Source: Anagrus nilaparvatae
Lineage: Eukaryota; Arthropoda; Insecta; Hymenoptera; Mymaridae
Length of the DNA stretch: 64,000 bases
Direction: 5' to 3'
NCBI GenBank assembly: GCA_022575985.1
Contig: JAKSXM010000007.1
Span: 31,498,501 to 31,562,500 of the forward strand
The position numbers and the translations under genes were made by a program. This document shows, one piece after another, positions 12,128-24,200 of the stretch (the stretch's first letter is position 1; every line of letters begins with the position of its first letter). Below the pieces are notes generated by a model. That model did not search any database and was not told where the DNA came from. It worked only from the letters and a program-made list of their open reading frames with translations.

Positions 12128-12198
12128 TCTTCAATAGTGTAGTGGTTAACACAGTGGACTAGAAATCCAGAGACCCGAGTTCAATTCTCAGTGGAGGA
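12128..12198 (+). tRNA. tRNA-like sequence, apparent anticodon AGA
   Basis: The 71 bases fold as a cloverleaf. The acceptor is mostly paired (6 of 7). The D stem GTGT/ACAC is perfect, the anticodon stem has 4 of 5 pairs and the T stem 4 of 5. The A box is TAGTGTAGTGGTTA and the B box GAGTTCAATTCTC. The anticodon loop CTAGAAA would read AGA (Ser), but the long variable arm of serine tRNAs is absent. The body resembles Asp/Glu-type tRNAs. This is therefore more likely the head of a SINE or a tRNA pseudogene than a working tRNA. A decayed copy lies 294 bp downstream. Confidence 0.4.
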
Positions 12199-12421
12199 AG
12201 TATAATTTATTCTTGAAAAATAATTTTAAATTTATTTAAATTATTAAATATAACAACCATTTTAATTAATGGTTAGAAATACTATTGAACAATAAGTTGT
12301 CTGTACTACTATGTTTAATAGCTTTGTCCGTTATAATCATGAAACACATTTTATGTGTATCTCAATTTGTGAAATTTTAAATGTCTTCTAAGTATATCTT
12401 CTAAGAGAGTACGATTCGGTA

Positions 12422-12487
12422 TCTTTCATGATGTAGTGGTTAGCACAATGGACTAGCAGAGACCTGAGTACAATTTTCGGTGGAGGA
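12422..12487 (+). pseudogene. Decayed second tRNA-like copy
   Basis: This is the downstream copy of 12128-12198. The A box (tgtagtggttagcaca) is kept, but about five bases of the anticodon arm are missing and the B box reads gagtacaattttc. It cannot form the anticodon arm and is not a working tRNA. Confidence 0.65.
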
Positions 12488-12844
12488 CGTATTTTTTATT
12501 CTTGAAAAAATAATTTTAAATTAATTTAAAATTTATAATTTATATTTTAAATTAATTTAAAATTATTAAATATAAAATTTTTTTAAATTAATGATTAGAA
12601 ATACTATTGAATAAGAAATTGTCAGTATTTCTATGCTTAATGGTTTTGTTATAAAAAACTGGTATAAGATAAATATATTATTGTGAATTATTTTTTTTAG
12701 GTACTATACTCCAGTCAAAATACGGGTTTGCCTACACTTACGGTTGCGAATACGAGATTTGCTCTAGTATAAGTTTTTTGGGGTAACTAAACACGAAAAT
12801 CGGGGTCATTTGGTACAGAAAATTGCGCTTCATCGTTAAATTTG

Positions 12845-13440
12845 CAAAAACTGCCCCCAAACGGGGGTATTTTAGATGTCATCACCTTCTGAGACAATAG
12901 ATTTATCCAAGAATTGGTTTCCAAGGGTTTTTTAGGTCACTAATTAAGAATCTTGATGATTTTTTTTAGCTAACATTAATATTTAACCCCTAGATGAGCT
13001 AAAACTACCCCCGAAAAAGAGTGTTTTCTCTATTTTCGTTCTTTTTGCGGCCAGATTTAGTCCTCAAGGGTTTTTTGGGTTGCTAAAAACAAATTTCATG
13101 GATTTTTAAATGAAAAATTAATACTTCACCCTTATATTAGCTAACGCTACCCCCAAAAGGGGCATATTTGCTATATTCAAACTTTGCGCATTCAGACTAG
13201 GTCCAAAGGGTTTTTTGGGTCGGTAATCAATAATTTTTGTCATTTTTTAATAAAAATTTTATATTTCACCTTTAAATTAGCTCAAACTACACCCGAAAGG
13301 GGTGTTGTTGCTATATTCAAACTTTCTGCGTTCACACTAGGTCCAAAGGTATTTTTTTGGTCAGTAATCAATAATTTTTGTCATTTTTTAATTTTAGCTA
13401 ATTCTACCCCTAAAAAGGGTGTCTTTGCGGTTTTTTAACT
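12845..13440. repeat. ~140 bp tandem repeat, about five copies
   Basis: The phrase 'ctaccccc.aaa.gggg' recurs at about 12851, 13005, 13147, 13287 and 13404. Each copy is followed by 'ctatattcaaactttctgcg', then 'actaggtccaaagggttttt' and 'aatcaataatttttgtcat'. Units of the same family lie in reverse orientation at 37905-38095, so it is both tandem and dispersed. The open frame across 13184-13438 is a by-product of the repeat. Confidence 0.8.
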
Positions 13441-13699
13441 TTCTTTCTATATATAGCGACTGCACATGTAGCGAAAGGTTGTGTATACATTGCTCCTTAA
13501 TAATTATATCTTAAATATATTATCTTTCATAAAAATAATAATGCAGTGAAGTTAAAAAGTGATGTAATGTGATAATTAGTCATCTACTCTTAATTAGAAT
13601 ATAAATTAGTGCACAATTGTCAACTCTAATTAAATAAAAATTCAGCACGTTTTTTAGCACATCTACATATAAGAATTTACATATATATATATATATATA

Positions 13700-13734
13700 C
13701 TAGGGGGCTCCGCCCCCTGCGCACTTCGCGCGCC
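13700..13734 (-). mobile_element. Helitron-type 3' terminus (double hairpin, CTAG)
   Basis: Read on the minus strand, two adjacent GC-rich hairpins (loops acttcgc-like, and GGGGGC-gga-GCCCCC at 13703-13717) run directly into CTAG (13700-13703), followed by a T in a (TA)n run. Helitrons end in a hairpin plus CTRR and insert between A and T. The same double hairpin ends the element at 59055-60259, whose boundaries are exact. The element body therefore extends rightwards from here. Its 5' end was not found. Confidence 0.6.
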
Positions 13735-13935
13735 AACCCCCGTAGAGTGCTTGACGTATGGCAATACTATATTTTTAATCATCTGCAATGAATACCTTAT
13801 TCAATTTGAATCAGTTGATTTTCGTGACAGTTGTTGTAGATTTAGCATAGATTATGTTTTTGTTATTTTGTTCATAGTTATTTTATAAATAATGAATTAA
13901 TTAAATTAGATAAAATGATATTTTATTGTTATTTT

Positions 13936-15369
13936 TTATTTACATTGTTTTATTTTTATGTATCTTGTGTCCATAGAAATAATATCTTTCGATTTTATGT
14001 TGGTAATATGTATTTGTAAAATATTATCACCCCTTAATAGTATACTGTTATATAATAAATAAAGTATGAATTTATTTATTTTATAACAATATTCAATTTC
14101 CAATATTTTTAGATAAGGGCTATTTATTATTATACTGATAAAACCATCATTATCTATATTGTCACACGCAAAGCAAACTAATGATTTTAACAGGAGTAAT
14201 TTATTAATTTGTAATTTAGTTATATTTGGTAATCGGATTAATGATAGGTATTCTAAATTTAAATTGTTTAAGATGATATTAATCCCGTTATTCGTAATAT
14301 TATTGCATGTATCAATTTGTAGGTACGTAAGATTTTTAATTGTAGATATTGATAATAAATGATTGTTATCCAAGTTATAAACATTAGATATATAGAACTT
14401 TATCAATTTTTTTAACTTTAGTAATTTCTTTAGTGTATCTGAATGCATATTACATTCTCCATCGAAATGTAAAATTAAATGAAGTTTTTGTAAATTCTTA
14501 CATTTAGAAATCGTTAATATCGTTTCATCCGTTATTAATGCTAAACTTATTTTTAATGTGCTCAGTTTTTTGAATTTTGTAATATAATTTGACATCTGCT
14601 GTATATCAATATTACTAAACGATAAATTCAAATATGATATTTTACATTTTAATAAATTTTTGAAGAATTTTTCTGGCATTATCGAACTTCTGTAGATTAT
14701 CGAGTGTAATTCTGATAATTTTAAAAATGATTCACTTATATTTCTGGTATCAATCTCTCTCTTAGTATCAATCATCAATTTTAATTCTTCTATGTTCAGT
14801 TTTTCTTTTTTACATGCGTTTGCAAATGCATTGATTAATTCAACATCACAATATTTTAATTTCAGTGTTTTTAATGTTTTTGTGTTTATTAAGAAATTAT
14901 AAAAACTCATAGGTGATTTCAATGTAATTTGTGAAAAATGTATTTTTAAAATTTTGGTTTCTATAGAACCAATACATCCTCCATCTAATGTTATATTTTT
15001 TTTTTTTACATGATTTTAATTTTGTCTTGTAAGCAAAAAATATATTGGTAAATCTAATTTTTGGTCATTTGACCCTTTTATGTAAATGGACTCGATATTA
15101 TTACAATGACCGACAAAAGCTGGACTTATTAATCCGTCTAATATTGTAACATTTCGTATAAATAATCTTAAATTTTGTATTACTGTTTTATAATACATTT
15201 TTAATTGATTTTCGTCGAAATAATGATTGTTTATTTCATTATTTAAATATATCTCTGGTGTAATTATTAAATTTTTTTTTGTCCAAGAAAGATTACTCAA
15301 TAAATACCACCGTTTGCATGCTCTGCTACACATGATTTTGTCAATATTTGAAATAAATTCCATTATCAT
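13936..15369 (-). pseudogene. F-box/leucine-rich-repeat protein, interrupted
   Basis: One frame runs from 15369 to 13936 (478 codons) with a single internal TAA at 15018-15016 (codon 118). The N-terminus has the second half of an F-box (EFISNIDKIMCSRACKRWYLL, then W). Then come irregular leucine-rich repeats with spacing such as LKTLKLKYCD, LSTLKISLA, LQKLHLILHF, LTYLQIDTCNNI and LKILEIEYCYKI. F-box/LRR proteins are substrate-recognition subunits of SCF ubiquitin ligases. The first F-box residues lie at 18064-18072, beyond a fold-back element (15377-18057) that was inserted with a 6 bp duplication. Both the insertion and the stop argue that this copy is dead. Apart from these two lesions the frame is open, so inactivation looks recent. 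A Helitron-type 3' end lies 236 bp past the stop on the same strand. Confidence 0.75.
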
Positions 15370-15370
15370 A

Positions 15371-15376
15371 ATAGTC
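15371..15376. repeat. Target-site duplication ATAGTC, left copy
   Basis: The hexamer abuts the left end of the fold-back element and is repeated at 18058-18063. Removing the element and one copy restores an open F-box frame, which supports the call. Confidence 0.75.
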
Positions 15377-18057
15377 GTATAGTGGAAGCAAATTAGGATT
15401 TAATAGTGATGTAAAAGGGAAGTGCAATTTTTTTTTTTTTTTGTGTTTAATATACATATGTAAGAAAGAATCTGATTTTTTTTGTTTCCCGGAGGACTGC
15501 TTCGCCAGATATGGGGCAAAAACTACTTTTTTGCTAAATTTTAAGAAGATTGCTATCGAATTTTGTCATATCTCTGGTTAAAATGGTCATAAAAAAAAAA
15601 AATAAATGGGAAATTTTCGTAATTGGACAGAGACTAGAACTAATTGGGTGGGGTTCCTATTAAAATACACCCTAACCTCCAAAAATCCAATTTTGTCCAA
15701 TTTAAAAATTTTTTTTAATAACTTGGGCAAAAATAATCAGATTTTTATGAAAATCTCAGGAAATATGTATTTTAATGACGGGACCATGAGGTAAAATTTT
15801 TGTGAAAAAAATTTTTTTTTTTTGGCCAAAAATCAAATTTTTTTGCAAAAATTGAGCAATTTTGAAATTAGCGCCATTTTATGCAAAAACATGCTAGGGT
15901 AATTTTTTTTTTTTTTAAGTTGCCTTTTTTTATGTACTTTAACCTCAGTACGCGCAAGTATTCGTTAGCTCAATTAAAATGCCCATTTTAGGAGCAAGAA
16001 TGAAAAATTCCCTATTAATTTTTAAATTTTTTAAATTTTTGCCGTATTTGGTGTAATTTGCGGAATTTTTTGTGCTGTTTCTTACGTATTTTATACAAAA
16101 TTTAACTTTTACTTTTATTTAGCCATAATATTTTTCTTAAAATTTGGCCTAACCTCAAAAATAACGTTTTTTTGGGTCCTGTCGTCAGGCATGCTATTTA
16201 ATGCCATAAAAGCTCCATGGAAAAAAATGGCTGGAATTTATGTTTTTTGACCCCCTAAACACGAATCCGAGATCCGTTTTGCAAAATTCGTGGTCAATTA
16301 TTTGTTATTAACAATTTATTGCAAAATTTGATAACAATCTAAATGTTAAATATCCTGTAGCTAAAACAATTCAAAATTTTGATAAGAACCTGATGTTATT
16401 ATACATATTTTGAATCACTGAATCTTACTTATAGTAATTGTTTAAACAATTTTAATTTGTTTATAAGCCAAAATTACTATGCTGCTAAACCAACCCCATT
16501 ATTTGCTTGCACAATTTAAACTTTAAAATCAATAAAATTAACTCTTGGGTTAGTAGTATGCAAGACTCAATGCAAGATTATTTATTTAACGTAATATTAC
16601 AACGGAATTCATGTTTTTGTCGATTTTTAACAACATACTTATTCTGGCTTATAAACAAAATAAAATTGTTTAAATAATCACAGGGGTTGGTTTTTGAAAA
16701 AAAAAAAAACAGAAAATCGTGATCAAAAGTTCAAAAAATACATAAATAAAGGTATCAATGTAGAATATGACATAGCAACATATTAATTTTGGCTTATAAT
16801 CAAATTAAAATTGTTTAAACAATTACTATTAGTAAGATTTTTAAAAGAAAGAACCTGAAAATCGTGATCAGAGGGTCAAAAAATACATAAAAAAAAGTGT
16901 CACACTTAATTTTCAAGAAAAAATTGTTTAAACAATTTATTAACAATTAAATATTGTTTAAAAAATTAATCATACGACCTTATAAATTAGAAATTCGGAT
17001 TCAGTGAGTCAAAATATGTATAATAAAATCAGGTTCTTATCAAAATTTTGAATTGTTTTAGCTACAGGATATTTAACATTTAGATTGTTATCAAATTTTG
17101 CAATAAATTGTTAATAACAAATAATTGACCACGAATTTTGCAAAACGGATCTCGGATTCGTGTTTAGGGGGTCAAAAAACACAAATTCCAGCCATTTTTT
17201 TCCATGGAGCTTTTATGGCATTAAATAGCATGCCTGACGACAGGATCCAAAAAAACGTTATTTTTGAGGTTAGGCCAAATTTTAAGAAAAATATTGTGAC
17301 TGAATAAAAGGAAAACTTAAATGCTGTATAAAATAAGCAAGAAGTAGCCCGAAAAATTCCCCAAATTACACTAAATACGGCAAAAATGAAAAAAATTAAA
17401 AATTAATAGGGTATTTTTCATTCTTGCTCCTAAAATGGGCATTTTAATTGAGCTAACGAATACTTGCGCGTACTGAGGTTAAAGTACATACAAAAAGGCA
17501 ACTTTAAAAAAAAAAAAAATTACCCTAGCATGTTTTTGCATAAAATGGCGCTAATTTCAAAATTGCTCAATTTTTGCGAAAAAATTTGATTTTTGGCCAA
17601 AAAAAAAAAATTTTTTTCACAAAAATTTTACCTCATGGTCCCGTCATTAAAATACATATTTCCTGAGATTTTCATAAAAATCTGATTATTTTTGCCCAAG
17701 TTATTAAAAAAAATTTTTAAATTGGACAAAATTGGATTTTTGGAGGTTAGGGTGTATTTTAATAGGAACCCCACCCAATTAGTTCTAGTCTCTGTCCAAT
17801 TACGAAAAGTTTCCATTTTTTTTTTTTTTTTTTTATGACCATTTTAACCAGAGATATGACAAAATTCGATAGCAAACTTCTTAAAATTTAGCAAAAAAGT
17901 AGTTTTTGCCCCATATCTGGCGAAGCAGTCCTCCGGGAAACAAAAAAAATCAGATTCTTTCTTACATATGTATATTAAACACAAAAAAAAAAAAAAATTG
18001 CACTTCCCTTTTACATCCTTTTTCAGTGACTTTTATGTCTAATTTGCTTCCACTAGT
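15377..18057. mobile_element. Fold-back element, family B, inside the F-box gene
   Basis: The outer arms (about 15380-16427 and 17003-18055) are reverse complements of about 1.05 kb with few differences. The 62-codon frames at 15606 (+) and 17628 (-) encode the same peptide apart from one position near the start. Ends read TAGTGGAAGCAAATTAG on both sides. The arms continue as a second inverted pair (16427-16492 with 16771-16838), so the right side has an extra insertion of about 165 bp. No transposase is visible. A 6 bp target duplication flanks it. A half copy is at 7829-8730. Confidence 0.85.
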
Positions 18058-18063
18058 ATAGTC
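18058..18063. repeat. Target-site duplication ATAGTC, right copy
   Basis: This is identical to 15371-15376 and abuts the right end of the fold-back element. Confidence 0.75.
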
Positions 18064-18090
18064 ATCTAACATCAATATATCTAAAAAATG
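18064..18090 (-). pseudogene. 5' end of the F-box/LRR gene, displaced
   Basis: On the minus strand an ATG at 18072-18070 is followed by codons for L and D and then by the duplicated GACTAT. These lie in frame with the F-box part at 15369 once the fold-back element is discounted. A pyrimidine-rich run ending in TTTTTTAG lies just upstream, a possible 3' splice site. The initiating codon could be this ATG or lie in an upstream exon. Confidence 0.5.
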
Positions 18091-18271
18091 ATATTGTTAA
18101 ACAATGTTATTATTTTTCATAATTTTTCTTACTTGTTATATTTTGGTTAATTTTTCATATAAGTCCAGTTATTTCTGTTTATTAATGTAAATTTCAAGTA
18201 GTATTTTTTATTTTCCTAAACGTAAAATTTTGTTCCATAAAATCTGTGTATTGATTAAAAATGAATATATA

Positions 18272-18945
18272 TATAAATTAAAAATGAAATTATCATTTAC
18301 TAATTTATTTAATATTTCAAAAATCGTATATTACCTATAGACGATGACAAATATTATTAATCAATTAAAATATACATCCATAAAATACGCTACCAAGGAT
18401 TTCGAAAGTTTTGGATAAGTTGATATTATGCCAGAATAGATTAAAATATGTATTGTATTCCTCAAATTTAATTTTTTTAACAATTAATTGAATAATATTT
18501 AATTTTTACTATTAATCAAAAAAGTATACATTACCTATAGTATTGAATTCTGTAAAAGAAATTATAATTGTTTCATCAAGATTAAAAACGATTATTAGTC
18601 CCTCTTTTATTATCAATAGATTTCCAATTAGAAACCACAAAAAACTGTATTTCATACAATTTTCAATAGTATTTAATGATAATTTGAATATAAGAAAATA
18701 ATATTTATACAATCCACAATCAATAATTTAAAAAAATTAAAATGACTTTAAATAAAAGTAATAATAAATTTAGAAAAATTTAATAAAATTATTTGCAAAA
18801 AAAAATAAACGTAAAATCAAAAACTATTAAAAATAAATTTAACCTAAAATTTATTTACAAAATATAAAAATAAGTAAACAAAAAGATGAAACCTATTTTC
18901 GATCTTTCAAATAATCGAAAAAAATTTGATTTTAAAGTTTGAAGT
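18272..18945. repeat. Left arm of a large inverted duplication
   Basis: This arm matches the reverse complement of about 20527-21240 along its length. Landmarks include 'cgtatattacctatagacga', 'gccagaatagattaaaata', 'cattacctatagtattga' and 'ttcgaaaaaaatttg'. Both copies contain splice-like phrases on the transcribed sense (TTTCTTTTACAG, CTATAG/GTAATGTA) and a 66-codon frame without a known domain. Confidence 0.75.
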
Positions 18946-20526
18946 AGATCCATAAAAATATTATGATAAATTTATAAAAAAAAATTTGCTTTAAAATTTA
19001 ATTAAAAAAAAAAATTTTGGAAGTTATTATATTATACCATATAGAAGCTGCTTTTCGATCAGAAGTCACTTTCTTAAACTTAGTTGTATCCTTATTTGTT
19101 AAAAAATATATTCTAAAATAAATATTTGGAGTTAAATATTGTTGCATTAGATCAGGGAAATGCTAAATTTTAGTATCCCAATCAAAAGATAATCAAATTT
19201 ATTCATAGATAATCAATAATTCATATTTAACACAAGTATGCAAAGTAGGGTAATTTAAATAATGCAAATTCTATGTTTGTTAATAATATTATTTTGATCG
19301 AATTAATTTTCGATATTTTGAAAATCGCTAAAACTAAGTTAAAATCGTGCGCGTTGTAATAGAATTATTAGAGGTATAACTATACCTATTCCTTAACTCT
19401 CTCATCACTTCATTTATCTTTTTTTTTTAATATAAAATACATATAATAAGAATAAAATATAGTAAACAATAGATGAACTATACAGTTGTATAATCATGTA
19501 TTTTAAACATTTATTATTAAAATTTGCTTTTTATTTTTAATTAAAGAAAGATAATATTTGATAATTATATTGTTTTTAAAACTCAAGGAAACAAAATAGA
19601 CGTAATGTCTGTAAGTAACCTGCCGTTTCAATAACATCCGCGCTCGTCTATATTATGAACACCAGCGTTTTTTTATCTCTTTATTTATTTGTGTATTGAA
19701 AGGTAAAAAAGACATTAATTTATGAAATAAGTGTTAGAATATTATTTAAAAGTTTTTTTTATATTAAAATAAAAGTTTTTTACAATTTTTAAAGCATCTG
19801 TACGTATTTTTTATAAAAATCGAAGCGTTTATTGCAAGTTTATCGTTTTTTAATCAGAGTGATACATAAGTATTTAAATACTTAAAATTGTGTTTAATGT
19901 GAAAATTTATTAAATATTTTGTCAATTATTGTGAAACATGCTATAAACACTGCAGTTATAATAAGTGTAATGTATTATAATTAAAAAAATGTGTAATATT
20001 ATTGATAATATATAGAACATAAAATATATATAAACATTTAGGTTTCATTATGTTGCATGATAAGATATTCTAATTAATAGAAACAAAGCAAATAAATATT
20101 AGCATTAGTTTTAAAAAACTGTGTATTATTTAAGCCCTTTCTAAAATAATACGTTATTGTAAATACTTTTACTTATCACGGCCAAAAAAGCATATTTTTT
20201 AGAAACCGTTTTTGTCCAATATATATAAAAAACTATATTTTAGATTACGGGAAATAATAGGAGAATTTTCGTTTGCATGCTGCCGCATACAACTGCATGC
20301 AAAGGAATATCCATTTCATCCCATCTTTAAATACTACTTTTGGTTAAACCTTCAATTTGATATTAATTGTTTTACTTATTACATTTGTGTAACAATATGG
20401 ATTTAATGCATAATGATTAAATTTTGATTGTAATTGACACAATTAGGATTTCAGTGCAAATAAAAATATTAGGTATCATATCCCATAAAAGAAAAAAATC
20501 ATTGTGTTTTTTTATTTTCTAAATTT
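18946..20526. other. Spacer of the inverted duplication, no gene seen
   Basis: AT-rich DNA of about 1.6 kb between the two arms. No protein or RNA gene was recognised. A slightly GC-richer patch at 19600-19665 has no identifiable content. Confidence 0.45.
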
Positions 20527-21240
20527 GCAAAAACTTTAAATTCAAATTTTTTTCGATTATTTGTAAGATGAATTTAGGTTACTTCATTTTGTTTATTTTT
20601 TTTATATTTTGTAAATAAATTATAGGTTAAATTTATTTTTAATAGCTTTTGATTTTACGTTTATTTTTTTTTTGCAAATTCTAAATTTATTATTACTTTT
20701 ATTTAAAATCTTTTTAAATTTTTTAAATTATTGATTGTGGATTGTATAAATATTATTTTCTTATATTCTTATTTGCATTTTTTTTAAATTTTCGTGGTTT
20801 TCATAAAAGTATATAATACTTATATTGAAATTATCATTAAATACTATTGGAAATTGTATGAAATACAGATAAGTTTTTTGTGGAATATAATTGGAAATCT
20901 ATTGATATTAAAAGAGGGACTAATAATTGATTTAAAATTGATGAAACATTTATAATTTCTTTTACAGAAATCAATACTATAGGTAATGTATAATTTTTTG
21001 ATTAATAGTAAAATTTAAATATTATTCATTTAATTGATAAAAAATTAAATTTTAGCAATACAATACATATTTTAATCTATTCTGGCATAATATCTACTTA
21101 TCCAAAACTTTCGTAATCCTTGGTAGTATATTTTATGGATGTATATTTTAATTGATTAATAATATTTGTCATCGTCTATAGGTAATATACGATTTTTGAA
21201 ATATTAAATAAATTAGAAAATTTAAATTTCATTTTTAATA
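20527..21240. repeat. Right arm of a large inverted duplication
   Basis: Reverse complement of 18272-18945. The two arms differ by scattered substitutions and small indels, so the duplication is not very recent. Whether it is a transposon with long terminal inverted repeats or a genomic inverted duplication is unresolved. Confidence 0.75.
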
Positions 21241-24200
21241 TTTATTTTAGGAAATCATTCCATGTTTTTCAATAATTATTTTAGTGTTACATATTGTCAT
21301 ATATATAAATTGGATCTGTAAAAATATTGGTGGAATATTATCAATCTATCTCATTTATTTTTAATAATAATCTTTTTTCACATTTTGACGAATTATAATT
21401 TCAAGGTAATTTTAAATTTTTTTCTTACTATTTATTGTTATATAATTATTCTTTCATAACCAGATGAATTGTTCTATTTATTTTATTTTAAATATTATAA
21501 TTATTTTTATTTAAAATTTGTGGTGAAGAAAAAATAAGTTATGTTTTTATGTTATTATATTATAATGTTATGTTGTTATGTTTTTATGCATAAATTAGTA
21601 AAACCATGATTAATTTTTAAAATTTTTAAACAAAATTTCAATCGGTATAAAAATTTCAGTTTATTATTAAAATTTTTGGGTATCATAGAAAAGTCATGAT
21701 CTATCAAATTATTGTTTTTCAAATATTGTTGTTGGGATTGTTAAAATAGACAGGTGTACATTTTAAAATTTTTGTTGTTTATAATAATATTTACAAGGAG
21801 AGTGTCAAATTTTGGGGTAGTAAATTTGATTTCAAATTTGAAGGCAGATTGTGATTGTTCAAATAATCAAAAAAATTGACCAATTTTTAAATTTTAAAAT
21901 TCTTTTAAATTTTTTTTAAAATTTTTTAATCGTTTTTTTTTAATTGTCGGGATATGGCACTGTGAAGATGACGTTTAAAATTAGAGTCTATTAAAGAATT
22001 TTATATTGGGAGTATGTCTTAAATTTTTCATATCTTTTAAATAAATTATTGACAAATATTTTATTTTTTCGAAAATCCTTTATTTGTTTTTTTTGCTTTA
22101 ATTGTAGAGTTATGGGTCTGTGAAGATAGCGTTTAAATTTTAGCGTTTTTTAAAAATTTTTTTAAATGGGACTTCGTCTTTATATTGTAATATCATTTAA
22201 ATAAATTGACAAACAAAATTATAATAATTGGCAATAAATAAGTGAATATTTGTTTTCCATTTGTGGGTTTACGGACTGTCCCTTTATTTTAGGTAAGCTA
22301 TATAAGTTTACTCAATATTAATGTCTGATTATTTTACGTGAATTATTACAGTGCATTTTTTAAAATTTTATAGTATTCAACATGGGGTAGGTATTCCTAA
22401 AACTCGACATCAATAGCACATGAGAAATGCTCAAAAACATTAACAAAATCTTATTGTTAATATAAATATATATTATATTAAAAACTTTTAAAATTTATTT
22501 AAAAGTATTGTTTCATTTACTATATTTAAATTTAAATATTTTTTTATGTACATGGGTAGATTTTAACGTGTTTGAAATGTATGGTCGAGTTTATGAAATT
22601 ATTCCAATATATTTTTTTCTGAAAGCACTATTAAAAATAAGTCACCAATCCAATTTTTAGACACCCCATAACCAAATCTAATTTTAAAAAAATATAATGT
22701 TTAAGGAAAGATATTAGCTTGGTTAAAGGATTTTTATCTAGTAGGCATTTAAAAAACCATCTTCTTTAAGGAACAAAAAAACAGTAGCACAATAAAACTT
22801 TTTAATTTACAATAATATTAGCAATTTATCGATACAGAAAATATAGTAAAAGTATGTATAATGCGAATCCATCAATACATTTATTTCTACTATTAGTTGT
22901 TCGGTAAAACATTTGGAAAATTTGGAAAATGGAAAATTGCATCGCCCATCTATATTTATATATTTATATCAAAATTATTTTAAATCTACTGATAAATATT
23001 TGAATACTATTCTTTTTTATACATATAGGTCTTTCGCTATTTTAAAAACATTACACTTATTTTATTTATCAACATTTTATTACTGAAATTATTCACATAT
23101 AGTGTATATCGTTTTTCATAATTATATTATTATTACTATACTTTACTGTAATATCTTTATCCGTTAATTACAGTTCATAATTGTTAATACTAATGGTTTT
23201 TATTTTGTTATATATATGGGTCCATGCAATATATTTTATACAAAATTATACGTACCTATGTTTCATTGTGATCAAATTTTTAAAACTGGTTTGTACTCAT
23301 AGAAATCATAGTCAGCTTAAATTTCATTTGGCAGGAAGGATTGCCGTGATACTGTCCCTTATAGGTTAAAAAATAATCTATTATGCAATTATTTAAGAAT
23401 TTACTGTGTTCGTAAGTAATCTACATTATATCCGATTATTCTTACCGAAGATATTTTTTATCTTTCCCAAAAAAATTTTTAAAAAGTTTTATGGAATAAA
23501 TTTTTGTGGCATTGATTATCTTAAGATTTATTTTATTGAAATTGCTAATTTTTCAATCAAATTGTAACTCAGCAACAGTAGCTTAAAATCGATTATTAAA
23601 GACCTATTAATACAGATTTGAAAAGTTAGAAAGAAGCATTATAGACTATAGATATAAGCAGATGAAAGTTTGCTGTTCCAAAAAATATTGTTTTTTTAAA
23701 TCAGTTTAACCATTTGCAAAAATAATCTCTTTGCTTTATAAAGGTTGAAAATTTAAGCAAAACATCTTTCGATATTCGTAAAAATTGCTTAAAGACTTGG
23801 TCGTGTTATTGACTTTTTTTGTAATAAACCTGTTCCTTAAAAATATTTTTTTTTATAGTTATATTATTTCCAAAAATATCCTTTTATTATTCTTGTTCAT
23901 TTTATCATTTTTCTTTTATTTTGGTTTTAAAAAAAATTTTTTTAATTAATTTATTTTTAATATTCTTCTACATTTTATTATGTAAGATTTTCTGTAACGC
24001 TACCTAATTATTAAAATAATTCTACGTTTTTATGTGTTTATTTAATAATTACGTAAAGCTAATTTTGGGAACTTTTAAATTAGTTCACTCTCCTGCAATG
24101 CTGTGCATCACATAGATATCAGTCCGTCCACCCTACTATAACGTTGTGTATCAATTTGTTTTTAAGTTCTTATTAAAGGGTATTTTTTCTTCAAAGAAAA

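Larger units (their letters stand above)
12105..12665 (+). repeat. Tandem duplication of a ~290 bp tRNA-headed unit
   Basis: Two diverged head-to-tail copies begin with 'tcttctaagagagt' at about 12105 and 12397. Each contains a tRNA-like segment, then 'gtggagga.gta', 'ttattcttgaaaaa.taatttta', an A/T-rich part and 'ggttagaaatactattgaa'. The structure (tRNA-like head, unrelated tail) fits a tRNA-derived SINE. Confidence 0.75.

Noticed and set aside
13184..13438. 84-codon frame (+) as a gene
   Set aside because: It lies wholly in the 140 bp tandem repeat and its two halves repeat each other.
15606..17816. Twin 62-codon frames (15606 +, 17628 -) as a conserved small protein
   Set aside because: They are the same sequence in the two arms of a palindromic element. 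Conservation reflects arm identity, not coding.
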